The notes beneath the pieces were generated by a model. It did not search any database and was not told where the DNA came from. It was given only the letters and a program-made list of their open reading frames with translations. Of a stretch of DNA of 64,000 bases, positions 18,826 to 27,474 are shown in pieces. The first letter of the stretch is position 1; every line of letters starts with the position of its first letter. Position numbers and translations under genes: made by a program. The DNA comes from Asaia sp. W19 (GTDB taxonomy: Bacteria; Pseudomonadota; Alphaproteobacteria; Acetobacterales; Acetobacteraceae): NCBI RefSeq assembly GCF_003994335.1, contig NZ_PNQZ01000061.1, positions 62,001 through 126,000 on the forward strand, given 5' to 3'.

Positions 18826-20979
18826 ATGTTCAATTACTTCCGCAAGGAAATCGACTGGGCCGGACGCCCGCTCATTCTCGAAACCGGCAAGATCGCCCGC
18901 CAGGCCGATGGTGCGGTCGTTGCGACTTACGGCGATACTGTCGTGCTCTGCACGGCGGTGGGCGCCAAGTCGGTCAAGCCGGGACAAGACTTCTTCCCCA
19001 TGACTGTCAACTATCAGGAAAAGGCCTACGCAGCTGGCCGTATTCCCGGTGGTTTCTTCAAGCGTGAGGGCCGTCCTTCCGAAAGCGAGACGCTGATCTC
19101 GCGTCTGATCGACCGTCCCATCCGCCCGCTCTTCCCGGAAAATTTCCGCAATGAAGTGCAGGTCACGGCGACCGTTCTCAGCCATGACATGGAAAATGAC
19201 CCGGCTCTGGTCGCTCTGATCGGTTGTTCGGCTGCGCTCACCCTGTCTGGCATTCCGTTCTACGGCCCTGTGGGCGTGGCGCGCGTTGCCCGCATCAATG
19301 ACCAACTCGTCATCAACCCGACCATTGCAGAGATGAAGGAGAGCGCGCTCGATCTCGTCGTTGCAGGGACGAGCGAGGGCGTACTGATGGTTGAATCCGA
19401 AGCCTCCGAGCTTTCGGAAGAGATCATGCTCGAAGCGGTGACCGCCGGTCATGCCGCTTTCCAGCCCGTTATCGATGCGATCATCGATCTGGCCGAGCAC
19501 GCAGCCAAGCAGCCCTGGGACCTCGAGGGCCCCACCAAGGAGCAGATCGCCCTGCGCAAGCGCGTAGAGAAGATCGGCACCAAGCTGATGGCCGACGCCT
19601 ACAAGGAAAAGGCCAAGCAGGCTCGTTACGAGAAGATCGCAACCGCCAAGGCACGCATCATCGAAGGTCTGGTCGAGGAAGGCCTGGACGTCGATATGGC
19701 GAAGCCGATGCTCAAGGAACTCGAGGCCCAGGTCGTTCGTGGCGCCATCCTGAAGACCGGCATCCGTATCGATGGCCGCGACACCAAGACGGTACGCCCG
19801 ATTGTGTCCGAGGTCGGCATCCTGCCGCGCGCCCATGGTTCTGCGCTGTTCACCCGTGGCGAAACACAGGCTCTGGTCGTGGCCACGCTTGGCACCACGC
19901 AGGATGAGCAGATCATCGACGCGCTTGAGGGCGAATACCGCTCTAACTTCATGCTGCACTACAACTTCCCGCCCTACTCGGTCGGTGAGTGCGGTCGCAT
20001 GGGCAGCCCGGGTCGCCGCGAGATCGGTCATGGCAAGCTGGCATGGCGTGCACTCCATCCGCTGCTGCCGGGGAAGGATCGCTTCCCTTACACCGTGCGT
20101 ATCGTGTCTGAGATCACCGAAAGCAACGGGTCGTCCTCGATGGCAACCGTTTGTGGTTCGTCACTCGCGCTGATGGATGCCGGTGTGCCGTTGCCGCGCC
20201 CGGTTGCCGGTATCGCCATGGGTCTGATCAAGGAAGATCGTGGCTACGCCGTGCTGTCCGATATTCTCGGTGACGAAGATCACCTTGGGGACATGGACTT
20301 CAAGGTAGCGGGTACGGAATCCGGTATCACCGCGCTCCAGATGGACATCAAGATCACCTCGATCACGCCGGAAATCATGAAGGTGGCGCTCGAGCAGGCC
20401 CGTGACGGCCGTATTCACATCCTTGGTGAGATGGCGAAGGCCCTCGATGAGGGTCGTGAAGGTGTGTCGCGCAATGCGCCGAAGATCACCACGATGAGCA
20501 TTGCCAAGGAAAAGATCCGCGACGTGATCGGCTCGGGCGGCAAGGTCATCCGCGAGATCGTCGAGTTCTCCGGCGCCAAGGTCGACATCAATGATGAAGG
20601 CGTCATCACCATTGCTGCCTCGAATGACGAGCAGGCCCAGAAGGCCATTGCGCGCATCGAAGGCATTGTGGCGGAGCCGGAAATTGGCCGCATCTATGAC
20701 GGCAAGGTAGTCAAGACGGCCGATTTCGGCGCGTTCGTGAACTTCCTTGGCCCGCGTGACGGTCTGGTCCACATTTCCGAGCTGACCGACGGGCGCGTGG
20801 CCAAGACCACCGACGTCGTCAAGCAGGGTGATGCCGTAAAGGTGAAGGTCGTCGGCTTCGACGATCGCGGTAAGGTCAAGCTGTCGATGCGTGTTGTCGA
20901 CCAGCAGAGCGGCGCCGATATCTCGGAAAGCGTCGGTGCGAAGCCGGCCCGTCCGTCCAGGCAGCGTGACGCTGACTGA
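18826..20979 (+). CDS. pnp: Polynucleotide phosphorylase
   Basis: The 717-residue 3'-5' exoribonuclease is full length. It has two RNase PH domains (first about 1-230, second about 310-540 containing [14 protein letters not shown] and [15 protein letters not shown]), an alpha-helical linker, a KH domain ([17 protein letters not shown]) and an S1 domain near the C-terminus ([20 protein letters not shown]). ATG 18826 was chosen over ATG 18823 because AGGA at 18815-18818 is better spaced. The open frame extends 70 codons further upstream, but that stretch shows no conserved features and includes the intergenic hairpin region. PNPase acts in mRNA decay with RNase E. Confidence 0.97.
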   Translation: MFNYFRKEIDWAGRPLILETGKIARQADGAVVATYGDTVVLCTAVGAKSVKPGQDFFPMTVNYQEKAYAAGRIPGGFFKREGRPSESETLISRLIDRPIRPLFPENFRNEVQVTATVLSHDMENDPALVALIGCSAALTLSGIPFYGPVGVARVARINDQLVINPTIAEMKESALDLVVAGTSEGVLMVESEASELSEEIMLEAVTAGHAAFQPVIDAIIDLAEHAAKQPWDLEGPTKEQIALRKRVEKIGTKLMADAYKEKAKQARYEKIATAKARIIEGLVEEGLDVDMAKPMLKELEAQVVRGAILKTGIRIDGRDTKTVRPIVSEVGILPRAHGSALFTRGETQALVVATLGTTQDEQIIDALEGEYRSNFMLHYNFPPYSVGECGRMGSPGRREIGHGKLAWRALHPLLPGKDRFPYTVRIVSEITESNGSSSMATVCGSSLALMDAGVPLPRPVAGIAMGLIKEDRGYAVLSDILGDEDHLGDMDFKVAGTESGITALQMDIKITSITPEIMKVALEQARDGRIHILGEMAKALDEGREGVSRNAPKITTMSIAKEKIRDVIGSGGKVIREIVEFSGAKVDINDEGVITIAASNDEQAQKAIARIEGIVAEPEIGRIYDGKVVKTADFGAFVNFLGPRDGLVHISELTDGRVAKTTDVVKQGDAVKVKVVGFDDRGKVKLSMRVVDQQSGADISESVGAKPARPSRQRDAD

Positions 20980-20990
20980 CCTACCGTTTC

Positions 20991-21020
20991 AGGAGGAAGG
21001 TCCTCGTGGTCCTTCCTCCT
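20991..21020 (+). terminator. Hairpin after pnp
   Basis: AGGAGGAAGG (20991-21000) and CCTTCCTCCT (21011-21020) form a perfect 10-bp stem with a 10-base loop, 11 bases after the pnp stop. There is no T run. The left arm is a strong Shine-Dalgarno sequence with no nearby start, sequestered in the stem. It may end the operon or protect its 3' end. Confidence 0.6.
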
Positions 21021-21039
21021 TCGGAGTACAACATAGATT

Positions 21040-22470
21040 ATGATGTCGATTGATACCGTCCGTATGGCTGGCCGGGATGTCCTTCCCCTCGTTGAGGGCG
21101 GGAAGGGCGTTTCGGTATCGACTGGTATTTCCGCCGGCCATTGGGCCGCTGCCGGTGGCGTCGGGACGGTCTCTGCCGTCAATGCCGACAGTTATGACGA
21201 AGATGGCAACCGCATTCCGCAAACCTATTCAGGCCGCACGCGGCGCGAACGGCACGAAGAGCTGATTCGCTACGCCATTGATGGCGGTATCACCCAGGTG
21301 CGTATAGCCCGCGAGATTGCGGGGAAGAATGGTATGATCAATGCCAACCTTCTTTGGGAAATGGGCGGTGCAGAGCAGGTCATCGAGGGCATCCTCGAAG
21401 GTGCTCCCGGCATGCTCGATGGTCTCACCTGCGGTGCGGGCATGCCCTATCGCCTCTCGGAGATCGCGGCGCGCCACAACGTCCATTACTACCCGATTGT
21501 CTCCTCCGCACGTGCCTTCAATGCACTCTGGAAACGGGCCTATCACAAGACAGCCGAGCTCCTTGGTGCCGTGGTTTATGAGGACCCTTGGCGCGCGGGT
21601 GGCCATAACGGCCTCTCGAACACGGAAAATCCGCTGAAGCCGGAAGATCCCTATCCGCGCGTTGCCGCTCTGCGCAAGGCGATGAACCAGTTCGGTCTCG
21701 AGAACGTGCCCATCATTATGGCGGGTGGCGTCTGGTGGCTCGAGGAATGGGCGCATTGGTTCAATAATCCCGAGATCGGGCCGATCGTGTTCCAGTTCGG
21801 CACACGTCCGCTCCTGACACAGGAGAGCCCTATTCCCGATGCATGGAAGCGCCGCCTGCGCCGCCTGCATGAGGGGGATGTGTATCTTAATCGCTTTTCA
21901 CCCACCGGATTCTATTCATCGGCGGTGAATAACAGCTTCATGCTGAACCTGCGTGGTCGCTCGGAGCGTCAGGTAGCCTATAGCAGCGAGCCCGTGGGTG
22001 AGCATGATACGGCTCATGGGATTGGTGCGCGCAAGCGCGAAGTCTGGATGACAGCGACCGATCGCGAGCATGTTCTGGCCTGGGAGGCTGCGGGCTACAC
22101 CGAAGCCATGCGCACCCCGGACTCCACGCTCGTCTTCGTCACACCTGAGGAAAGTCGCATCATCGTGGCCGATCAGGTGGCCTGTATGGGCTGTTTGTCG
22201 GAATGCCGCTTCTCCAACTGGAGCCAGCGCGGGCCGAATTATACAAACGGCGCCAAATCCGATCCGCGCTCCTTCTGCATCCAGAAGAGCCTGCAGGATA
22301 TCGCCCATGCGGATGACAGCCTTGGTATCGAGGCTGCTGATACGCTGGTCGATAATAACCTGATGTTCGGCGGGACCAATGCATGGCGTTTCGGTTCCGA
22401 TCCGTTCTATGCTGAGGGCTTCACACCGACTGTCCGACAGCTTGTCGAGCAGATCATGACGGGGCGCTGA
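21040..22470 (+). CDS. Nitronate monooxygenase-like flavin oxidoreductase with C-terminal Cys cluster
   Basis: The 476-residue protein looks like a 2-nitropropane dioxygenase/nitronate monooxygenase-type TIM barrel. It shows VSTGISAGHWAAAGGVGTVSAVN at the start, a GAGMP motif and a late VPIIMAGGVWW phosphate-binding segment. It is longer than classical nitronate monooxygenases (about 320-350 residues). The extra C-terminal part contains C-x2-C-x3-C (CMGCLSEC) and a further Cys about 27 residues later, which could hold a metal or Fe-S cluster. It starts 60 bases after pnp; ATG 21043 is an equal start. The substrate is unknown. Confidence 0.8.
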   Translation: MMSIDTVRMAGRDVLPLVEGGKGVSVSTGISAGHWAAAGGVGTVSAVNADSYDEDGNRIPQTYSGRTRRERHEELIRYAIDGGITQVRIAREIAGKNGMINANLLWEMGGAEQVIEGILEGAPGMLDGLTCGAGMPYRLSEIAARHNVHYYPIVSSARAFNALWKRAYHKTAELLGAVVYEDPWRAGGHNGLSNTENPLKPEDPYPRVAALRKAMNQFGLENVPIIMAGGVWWLEEWAHWFNNPEIGPIVFQFGTRPLLTQESPIPDAWKRRLRRLHEGDVYLNRFSPTGFYSSAVNNSFMLNLRGRSERQVAYSSEPVGEHDTAHGIGARKREVWMTATDREHVLAWEAAGYTEAMRTPDSTLVFVTPEESRIIVADQVACMGCLSECRFSNWSQRGPNYTNGAKSDPRSFCIQKSLQDIAHADDSLGIEAADTLVDNNLMFGGTNAWRFGSDPFYAEGFTPTVRQLVEQIMTGR

Positions 22471-22504
22471 AAGCCCCGTTCCAGAAAGGGAGCGCTGCGG
22501 CATC

Positions 22505-24520
22505 ATGAAGGGGATTTCCCGGGTTTCTTCCTCTCGCCCCTTCGCCGCGCTTCTCACGACCTCCACCAATCATCTCGCCCGCTACGCCATCACGCTGAGC
22601 CCGGAACAGCTCAGCCTGTATGAGGGCGGCCGCGCCGCGCTGGTCACGGCGCTGGCCCTCACCCCGTCGCTCTTCTTCGATCAGCCTTTGCTTGCCTGGA
22701 TCGCTTTTGCCTGTTTCTGGGCCTGCCTGATCGATCCGGGTGGGCCGGATCGCGAGCGGTTCCAGGTTTTGGGTGGGTTCACCCTGGCCGGTACGGGGTT
22801 GGTCTTCGCGGTCTCGGCCCTGAGCGTGTTCGGAGCCTATGCCACGGTGCCAATGGTCGCGCTTATCGGTCTGGGCTGTGGTCTCGCGCGGGTCTTTTCG
22901 CCGGCCGTCATGCAGCTCTGGGCGCTGGCGGGGTGTGCCGCCGTTGCAGCCACGGGCTTTCCGGCATCGCCTGTACAGGCGCTCTTCATCGCCGGATTGT
23001 TCTTTGCCGGTGGTGCACTGGCCACGCTTTTCTGTCTTGTTCTCTGGCGCCAGCAGCCCTACGGCCCGGCGCGCCGCAGCCTTTCCGCAACCTATTACAT
23101 TCTCGATCTGATGGCGCGTGAACTCGCAGCCGGGCGGCTGCGGGAGACTGTACATCGTCAGGCCGCTCGCAACGCGATCGAGCGCGCGCGCCTGCTTCTG
23201 GTGATGCTCGATGCACGTCACGGCAATCTGCGGCTGAGACGCCGCATGGAGGCAGTCCTTGCGACGGCCGAGCGTGTTTTTACTGCGCTGCTCGCTCTCG
23301 AGCATGTGGCGGAGGCAGGCCCTTTGGCGTCAGAGTTGCGCGCGCTGCTCCGGCGCCTCGGCACCGCCTGTCATGAATGCATGCGACAGGCCGCACGGCC
23401 CGAGCCAGATTTCAGGATATTGGGTCAACTTGCCCGCACGCTTGACCGTGAGTCCCGCATGGGGGGCGTGGTCAATGCAGGGCCCATCCTCGCCTGTGCC
23501 GAGGCCTTCACGCGCATGATCGGAGCATTTGCGCGCCGCCATCAGCAGGAGGAGACGACGCGCGAAGGGCCCCGTCTCACGCTTACCCCCACGATCTGGC
23601 ATCACGCCTGGCGTCTCTGTCTCGCGCTCACCCTGACTCAGCTCGTCTGCCTGTATGGCGGAGAGGGGTTTTCCTATTGGGCGCTGATTGCAGCCCTTCT
23701 GGTCCTGCAGCCTGCGGGAAATGTCACGCTTGTCCGGAGCATGGAGCGTGTGATCGGCAGCGTGGGAGGCTCTCTCTTGGCGGCGCTCTGTGCGTTCATC
23801 CTGCCTGGGAAGGCCGCACTCCTTGGTGTGGCGGTGTTCATGTCACTCGCCGCCATCGCCACGCGCGCCGTCAATTATACCATGCTGGTGTTTTTTCTGA
23901 CCGGGCTTGTCGTGGTCATTGCCGAGGCCTTGATGCCGGGCGGGGGCATCATCTGGGCGCGGGTGCTCGATAATCTGATCGGTAGCGGCATTGCGCTCCT
24001 CTGCGTGCTCATTCTCTGGCCCGACCGCGGCAATACCGATCGGGATCATCTCCTGCGGCGCGCCATGGAGGCTCATTGTCGTTATGCCGCGCTCGTTCTG
24101 TCAGGGGATGTTCGCCCACAGGATACGGACAAGGCCCAGAGGGAGGCGGGGATGAGGAGTATCGCGGCGGAGTTTTCCCAAGGGGGTTTGCCCCTTTTTG
24201 GCGGACTGGTCACGCAGTTGCGCGAGCGCGAGGGTCTCAAGACACAGGAGACGTTGAGAGCCCTGAGGCGGCTGAGCGGCGAGATTACGCTTTATCGCTT
24301 CGACATGCAGAACGGGTTGCGAGAACCCGACCCGCAGGAGGCCGCCCGCTTCGGGCAGTGGCGCGAGGCGCTGCGCAATGGGGGGGAGTTGTCTGGCATA
24401 ACAAATGCCCTTGGTGACGAGGCGCTCGTGATCCGCCTTGGCAATCGTCGTGGCTGTTCAGATGAGGCAGAGTTCGGACAGGCTGCGGCGCAGAGCAGGG
24501 GGGAGAGCCTCGAGGCCTGA
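22505..24520 (+). CDS. FUSC family inner-membrane protein
   Basis: The 671-residue protein has two membrane blocks, each of about five or six helices (about 45-180 and 370-510), separated by a cytosolic helical region and followed by a soluble C-terminal part. This is the architecture of the FUSC/AaeB/YccS family of putative aromatic-acid or small-molecule exporters. Motifs such as YWALIAALLVLQPAGNVTL and the RVLDNLIGSGIAL helix fit the second block. It starts 34 bases after the flavoprotein gene and may share its transcript. The last 63 bases overlap the convergent DUF1489 gene. The substrate is unknown. Confidence 0.88.
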   Translation: MKGISRVSSSRPFAALLTTSTNHLARYAITLSPEQLSLYEGGRAALVTALALTPSLFFDQPLLAWIAFACFWACLIDPGGPDRERFQVLGGFTLAGTGLVFAVSALSVFGAYATVPMVALIGLGCGLARVFSPAVMQLWALAGCAAVAATGFPASPVQALFIAGLFFAGGALATLFCLVLWRQQPYGPARRSLSATYYILDLMARELAAGRLRETVHRQAARNAIERARLLLVMLDARHGNLRLRRRMEAVLATAERVFTALLALEHVAEAGPLASELRALLRRLGTACHECMRQAARPEPDFRILGQLARTLDRESRMGGVVNAGPILACAEAFTRMIGAFARRHQQEETTREGPRLTLTPTIWHHAWRLCLALTLTQLVCLYGGEGFSYWALIAALLVLQPAGNVTLVRSMERVIGSVGGSLLAALCAFILPGKAALLGVAVFMSLAAIATRAVNYTMLVFFLTGLVVVIAEALMPGGGIIWARVLDNLIGSGIALLCVLILWPDRGNTDRDHLLRRAMEAHCRYAALVLSGDVRPQDTDKAQREAGMRSIAAEFSQGGLPLFGGLVTQLREREGLKTQETLRALRRLSGEITLYRFDMQNGLREPDPQEAARFGQWREALRNGGELSGITNALGDEALVIRLGNRRGCSDEAEFGQAAAQSRGESLEA

Positions 24521-24880
24521 CACGGCGGCAGAGCCGCTCAGATCGCCTGGCGCGTCCTCGGACCTGAGATAACGCCAGCCTTGAAAGGGGCGCATGGCTC
24601 TTGGCTGGACGGGAATGATCTCGTCATTGACCAGAATATGGGTGCCGAGCTGGCCGTCCGGCCGGGTGAAGGGCCTGAACCCCATGATGGGCTGGCGGCA
24701 CAGGACCAGCCCCCCCATGACCCGATAGAGCGAGCCCTGACCTGCAATCTCGTCTGCCTGTTTCGGCATGGTCCGGGTACGGATGACGCCATATCCGTCA
24801 ACGCGCTCGCCGCGCTGCATCCAGGCGGCGAGTTCATCGAGCGTGGTGCAGCCCACCACGAGTTTGATCATGTTCAGCAA
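24458..24880 (-). CDS. DUF1489 family protein
   Basis: The 140-residue protein matches the DUF1489 family, which is common in Alphaproteobacteria and of unknown function. The N-terminal LNMIKLVVGC, the middle RTRTMPKQADEI and LGTHILVND, and the length all fit. The start is TTG 24880, or ATG 24871 if the first three residues are dropped. It lies 3 bases after the nucleoside hydrolase gene and is likely co-transcribed with it. It overlaps the 3' end of the FUSC gene convergently by 63 bases. Confidence 0.82.
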   Translation of the reverse strand: MLNMIKLVVGCTTLDELAAWMQRGERVDGYGVIRTRTMPKQADEIAGQGSLYRVMGGLVLCRQPIMGFRPFTRPDGQLGTHILVNDEIIPVQPRAMRPFQGWRYLRSEDAPGDLSGSAAVSGLEALPPALRRSLSELCLI

Positions 24881-24883
24881 GAG

Positions 24884-25969
24884 TCAGTGTTTTCCCTCGA
24901 AGCCCTGCGCCCATCCGGCATAAAGCTTCTTGAAACGATCGACATCGATAGCCTGGACAATACGCACCTTGCGTACGCCCATCGCCCTGGGGGCGAGGCT
25001 GTCCGGCCAGACATAAGCGTGACCATAGCCGATACCCTTGCCTGTCTCGACGTCCATATAGGCATCCTGCGCCTTGGTGATCAGGCTCGGCTCGGCGGCA
25101 ACCGCGCTCGTGACTTCGTCCCACATCGCAAGAGGCACGTAGTATTTCACAAGGTACTCCGTGACCGGGCTCTTATGGGCCTTGGCGATGGCTCCAACCT
25201 CGTCTTTCGTCAGCATGACGTCATTCGAGACATTCGCGATTGACGTGATCCGCGACCATGGCGCCGTCAGGGTAATATGAGCGGCCTCGGGATCGAAGAT
25301 CAGGTTGAAATCCGATCCATTATCCGCGTTACCCGTCACGGACATCATCGACAGATCGAGATAGCCTCCCATGAAGATGAGTTGCTTTGCCGTGCTGGCA
25401 AAGCTGGGATCGAGCCTGATGGCCAGCGCCAGATTGGTCATCGGGCCGGCTTCGATGATCGTCACCTGATGGGGATGGGCATGGACCTGCTGGATCATGA
25501 ACAGCGCAGCAGGTACGCCCTGTGGCTGCAGGCTCGGCTTGCCGTCCGGGGTGTCTGCAACGGCGGGCTGGGTATCGGGCGTCTTCTCCATCGATCCAAG
25601 CCCGCCCCATGCCCCTTTCCAGGGCAGGGTACCGAATTGCTGTTCCCGCAGACGGGTGAGCGCGACCGTATTGATCAAAGGTTGCGTTGCGCCGTCATAG
25701 ACGGGTACGTCGCGATGGCCGGAAATTTCCAGAAAGCGGCGGATACGGGCGCTTTCGGCATTTTCCCAATCATCTCCGGCGACGACTGTCAGCCCAAGGA
25801 CCTTCAGCTTCGGATTGTTCAGCAATGGCAGCACAGACTGGATATTCGAGCCGCCCGGGCCCAGATAATCGTTGTCGGCGATAACGAGTTCGGGTCCGGC
25901 ATTCGCCTGAGCCGCATGCGACCCGATGGTGAGGGCGGCGAGCGCCAGGCTGGCAAGGAAACGACGCAT
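24884..25969 (-). CDS. Secreted nucleoside hydrolase-like protein with altered metal site
   Basis: The 361-residue protein has a signal peptide (residues 1-24, ending in ANA), so it should act in the periplasm. It belongs to the inosine-uridine nucleoside hydrolase family: GPMTNLALAI, FMGGYLDL and SDFNLIFDPEAA are clear. The usual Ca2+ motif DTDPGIDDA is replaced by ADNDYLGPGGSN (D32, D34), so the paired aspartates are gone. The C-terminal HDP-type motif reads MWDEV. It may have changed specificity or lost hydrolase activity. It is followed at once by DUF1489. Confidence 0.85.
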   Translation of the reverse strand: MRRFLASLALAALTIGSHAAQANAGPELVIADNDYLGPGGSNIQSVLPLLNNPKLKVLGLTVVAGDDWENAESARIRRFLEISGHRDVPVYDGATQPLINTVALTRLREQQFGTLPWKGAWGGLGSMEKTPDTQPAVADTPDGKPSLQPQGVPAALFMIQQVHAHPHQVTIIEAGPMTNLALAIRLDPSFASTAKQLIFMGGYLDLSMMSVTGNADNGSDFNLIFDPEAAHITLTAPWSRITSIANVSNDVMLTKDEVGAIAKAHKSPVTEYLVKYYVPLAMWDEVTSAVAAEPSLITKAQDAYMDVETGKGIGYGHAYVWPDSLAPRAMGVRKVRIVQAIDVDRFKKLYAGWAQGFEGKH

Positions 25970-26316
25970 GGAAGGCTCTTACTCCGGAAAGGCGGGTTGG
26001 TTCCCACCAAACACATACTGGTAGGATTGCGCAGGGCTGAAAAGATCGCCCGGGCTCACGACATCACGAAAGGCCTGAATTTTTCGCCAAGAAGGCGCCG
26101 GGTCGCTGAAGCGGAGAGTTCCACACAGGGTCTGGCCTGACCGCAAAAATTACGGGGGGGAGAAGAGCGTCTGGAAGGGGCTGGCTGGAGTAAGGCTGAT
26201 CAGGTGCAGCTCGACCCTGATTTCCGGGTTATCTATCTGGCGTTTGCCGGACTGCCGGACTGCCGGACTGCCGGACTGCCGTCTCGGCTGTCTGGGGGGC
26301 ATCCAGGTCAGGACGC
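25970..26316. other. Intergenic region with 8-bp tandem repeat
   Basis: I see no convincing gene in these 347 bases. The part next to the nucleoside hydrolase should hold its minus-strand promoter. The only structure is the short tandem repeat described separately at 26246-26281. Confidence 0.6.
26246..26281. repeat. 8-bp tandem repeat, 4.5 copies
   Basis: GCCGGACT is repeated without interruption four times, plus a half copy (GCCG). It lies 36 bases beyond the 3' end of hemW (minus strand) and about 280 bases upstream of the nucleoside hydrolase start. Confidence 0.92.
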
Positions 26317-27474
26317 TCAAAGAACCAGAGCGCCCAGAAGGGCCTCGAGCCGGACGCGCCCTTCATCCGTAGCGATCAATCGAGTGTCATCCAGAGTGAG
26401 GTAGCCCTCCTCGCATGCGGCTTCGAGAATGAACGAGTTCACGCTCTCCTTCAGCACTCGCCCCGTGCGGGTGGTGAACCAACCGAGATCGATCCCTTCG
26501 CGGAGGCGTAACCCCATCAGTAAGGCCTCGCGCGCACGCTCCTCGTTCGAGAGCGGGGTTTCCTCTGTTGAGCCACTGCCGCGTTGTTCCACGCGTTCCG
26601 CCCAGATCTCGGGCGCACGGTGGCGGCGCGTGGCGAGCAGCGTGTCACCCAACGTGAGTCTTCCATGGGCTCCCGGGCCGATGCCGATATAATCCTGATA
26701 GCGCCAATAGGTCAGGTTGTGACGGCTCTCGGCACCCTGGCGCGCATAATTCGAGATCTCGTAGTCGCGCATCCCGAATTCCCCGGCTATTTCCGCGGTC
26801 TTCTCGTAAAGACGCGCCGCGTCGTCCTCTTTCGGGAGGACAAAGCGACCCTGACGATGCAGGGATTCGAATTTCGTCCCTTGTTCGATGGTGAGCTGGT
26901 AGAGCGAGAGATGATCCGAGGCGAGGGCGAGCGCCGCACGCAACTCGGCCTCCCAGGCACTCAGGCTCTGTCCGGGGCGCGCATAGATAAGATCAAAAGA
27001 GAGGCGCGGGAAAAGCGTGCGCGCTGTTTCCAGAGCCTGAATCGCCTGGGATGCCGAATGCTCGCGGCCCAGGAAACGTAGGGAGTCTTCCTCCAGACTC
27101 TGGATGCCGAGCGAAATCCGGTTGACCCCGGCCTCGGCAAAGGCGGCAAGCTTTGCTCTTTCGACGCTGGTCGGGTTGGCTTCGAGCGTGATTTCAAGAT
27201 CGGGAGCAACGTCGAAATGACGTCTCGCGTCATCGATCAGCTGCGCGACAGTCTCAGGGCGCATGAGCGAGGGAGTTCCCCCGCCGAAAAAGATCGAGCG
27301 CAGAGTGCGCCGCCCGGCGCGCGCGGCGTCATGGGCGAGTTCCTGACGCAGTGCAGCGGTGAAGCGCTCATGGGGAATGACGTCGCGGACATGGGAATTG
27401 AAGTCGCAATACGGGCATTTGGCCAGACAGAATGGCCAATGTACGTAGAGAGAAAGCGGAGGCGCTGCGCTCAG
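26317..27474 (-). CDS. hemW: Radical SAM heme chaperone HemW, probable CTG start
   Basis: HemW is a radical-SAM family protein linked to heme delivery and formerly annotated as oxygen-independent coproporphyrinogen oxidase-like. The cluster motif FCLAKCPYCDF (C-x3-C-x2-C) is encoded upstream of the first ATG (27264), followed by FFGGGTPSL. No ATG, GTG or TTG precedes the motif. CTG 27474-27472 gives 385 residues and overlaps the kup stop as CTGA, with GAGG 8 bases upstream. The body shows GVNRISLGIQSLEED and the C-terminal HemN_C region. It is placed right after kup and probably coupled to it. Confidence 0.9.
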   Translation of the reverse strand: MSAAPPLSLYVHWPFCLAKCPYCDFNSHVRDVIPHERFTAALRQELAHDAARAGRRTLRSIFFGGGTPSLMRPETVAQLIDDARRHFDVAPDLEITLEANPTSVERAKLAAFAEAGVNRISLGIQSLEEDSLRFLGREHSASQAIQALETARTLFPRLSFDLIYARPGQSLSAWEAELRAALALASDHLSLYQLTIEQGTKFESLHRQGRFVLPKEDDAARLYEKTAEIAGEFGMRDYEISNYARQGAESRHNLTYWRYQDYIGIGPGAHGRLTLGDTLLATRRHRAPEIWAERVEQRGSGSTEETPLSNEERAREALLMGLRLREGIDLGWFTTRTGRVLKESVNSFILEAACEEGYLTLDDTRLIATDEGRVRLEALLGALVL

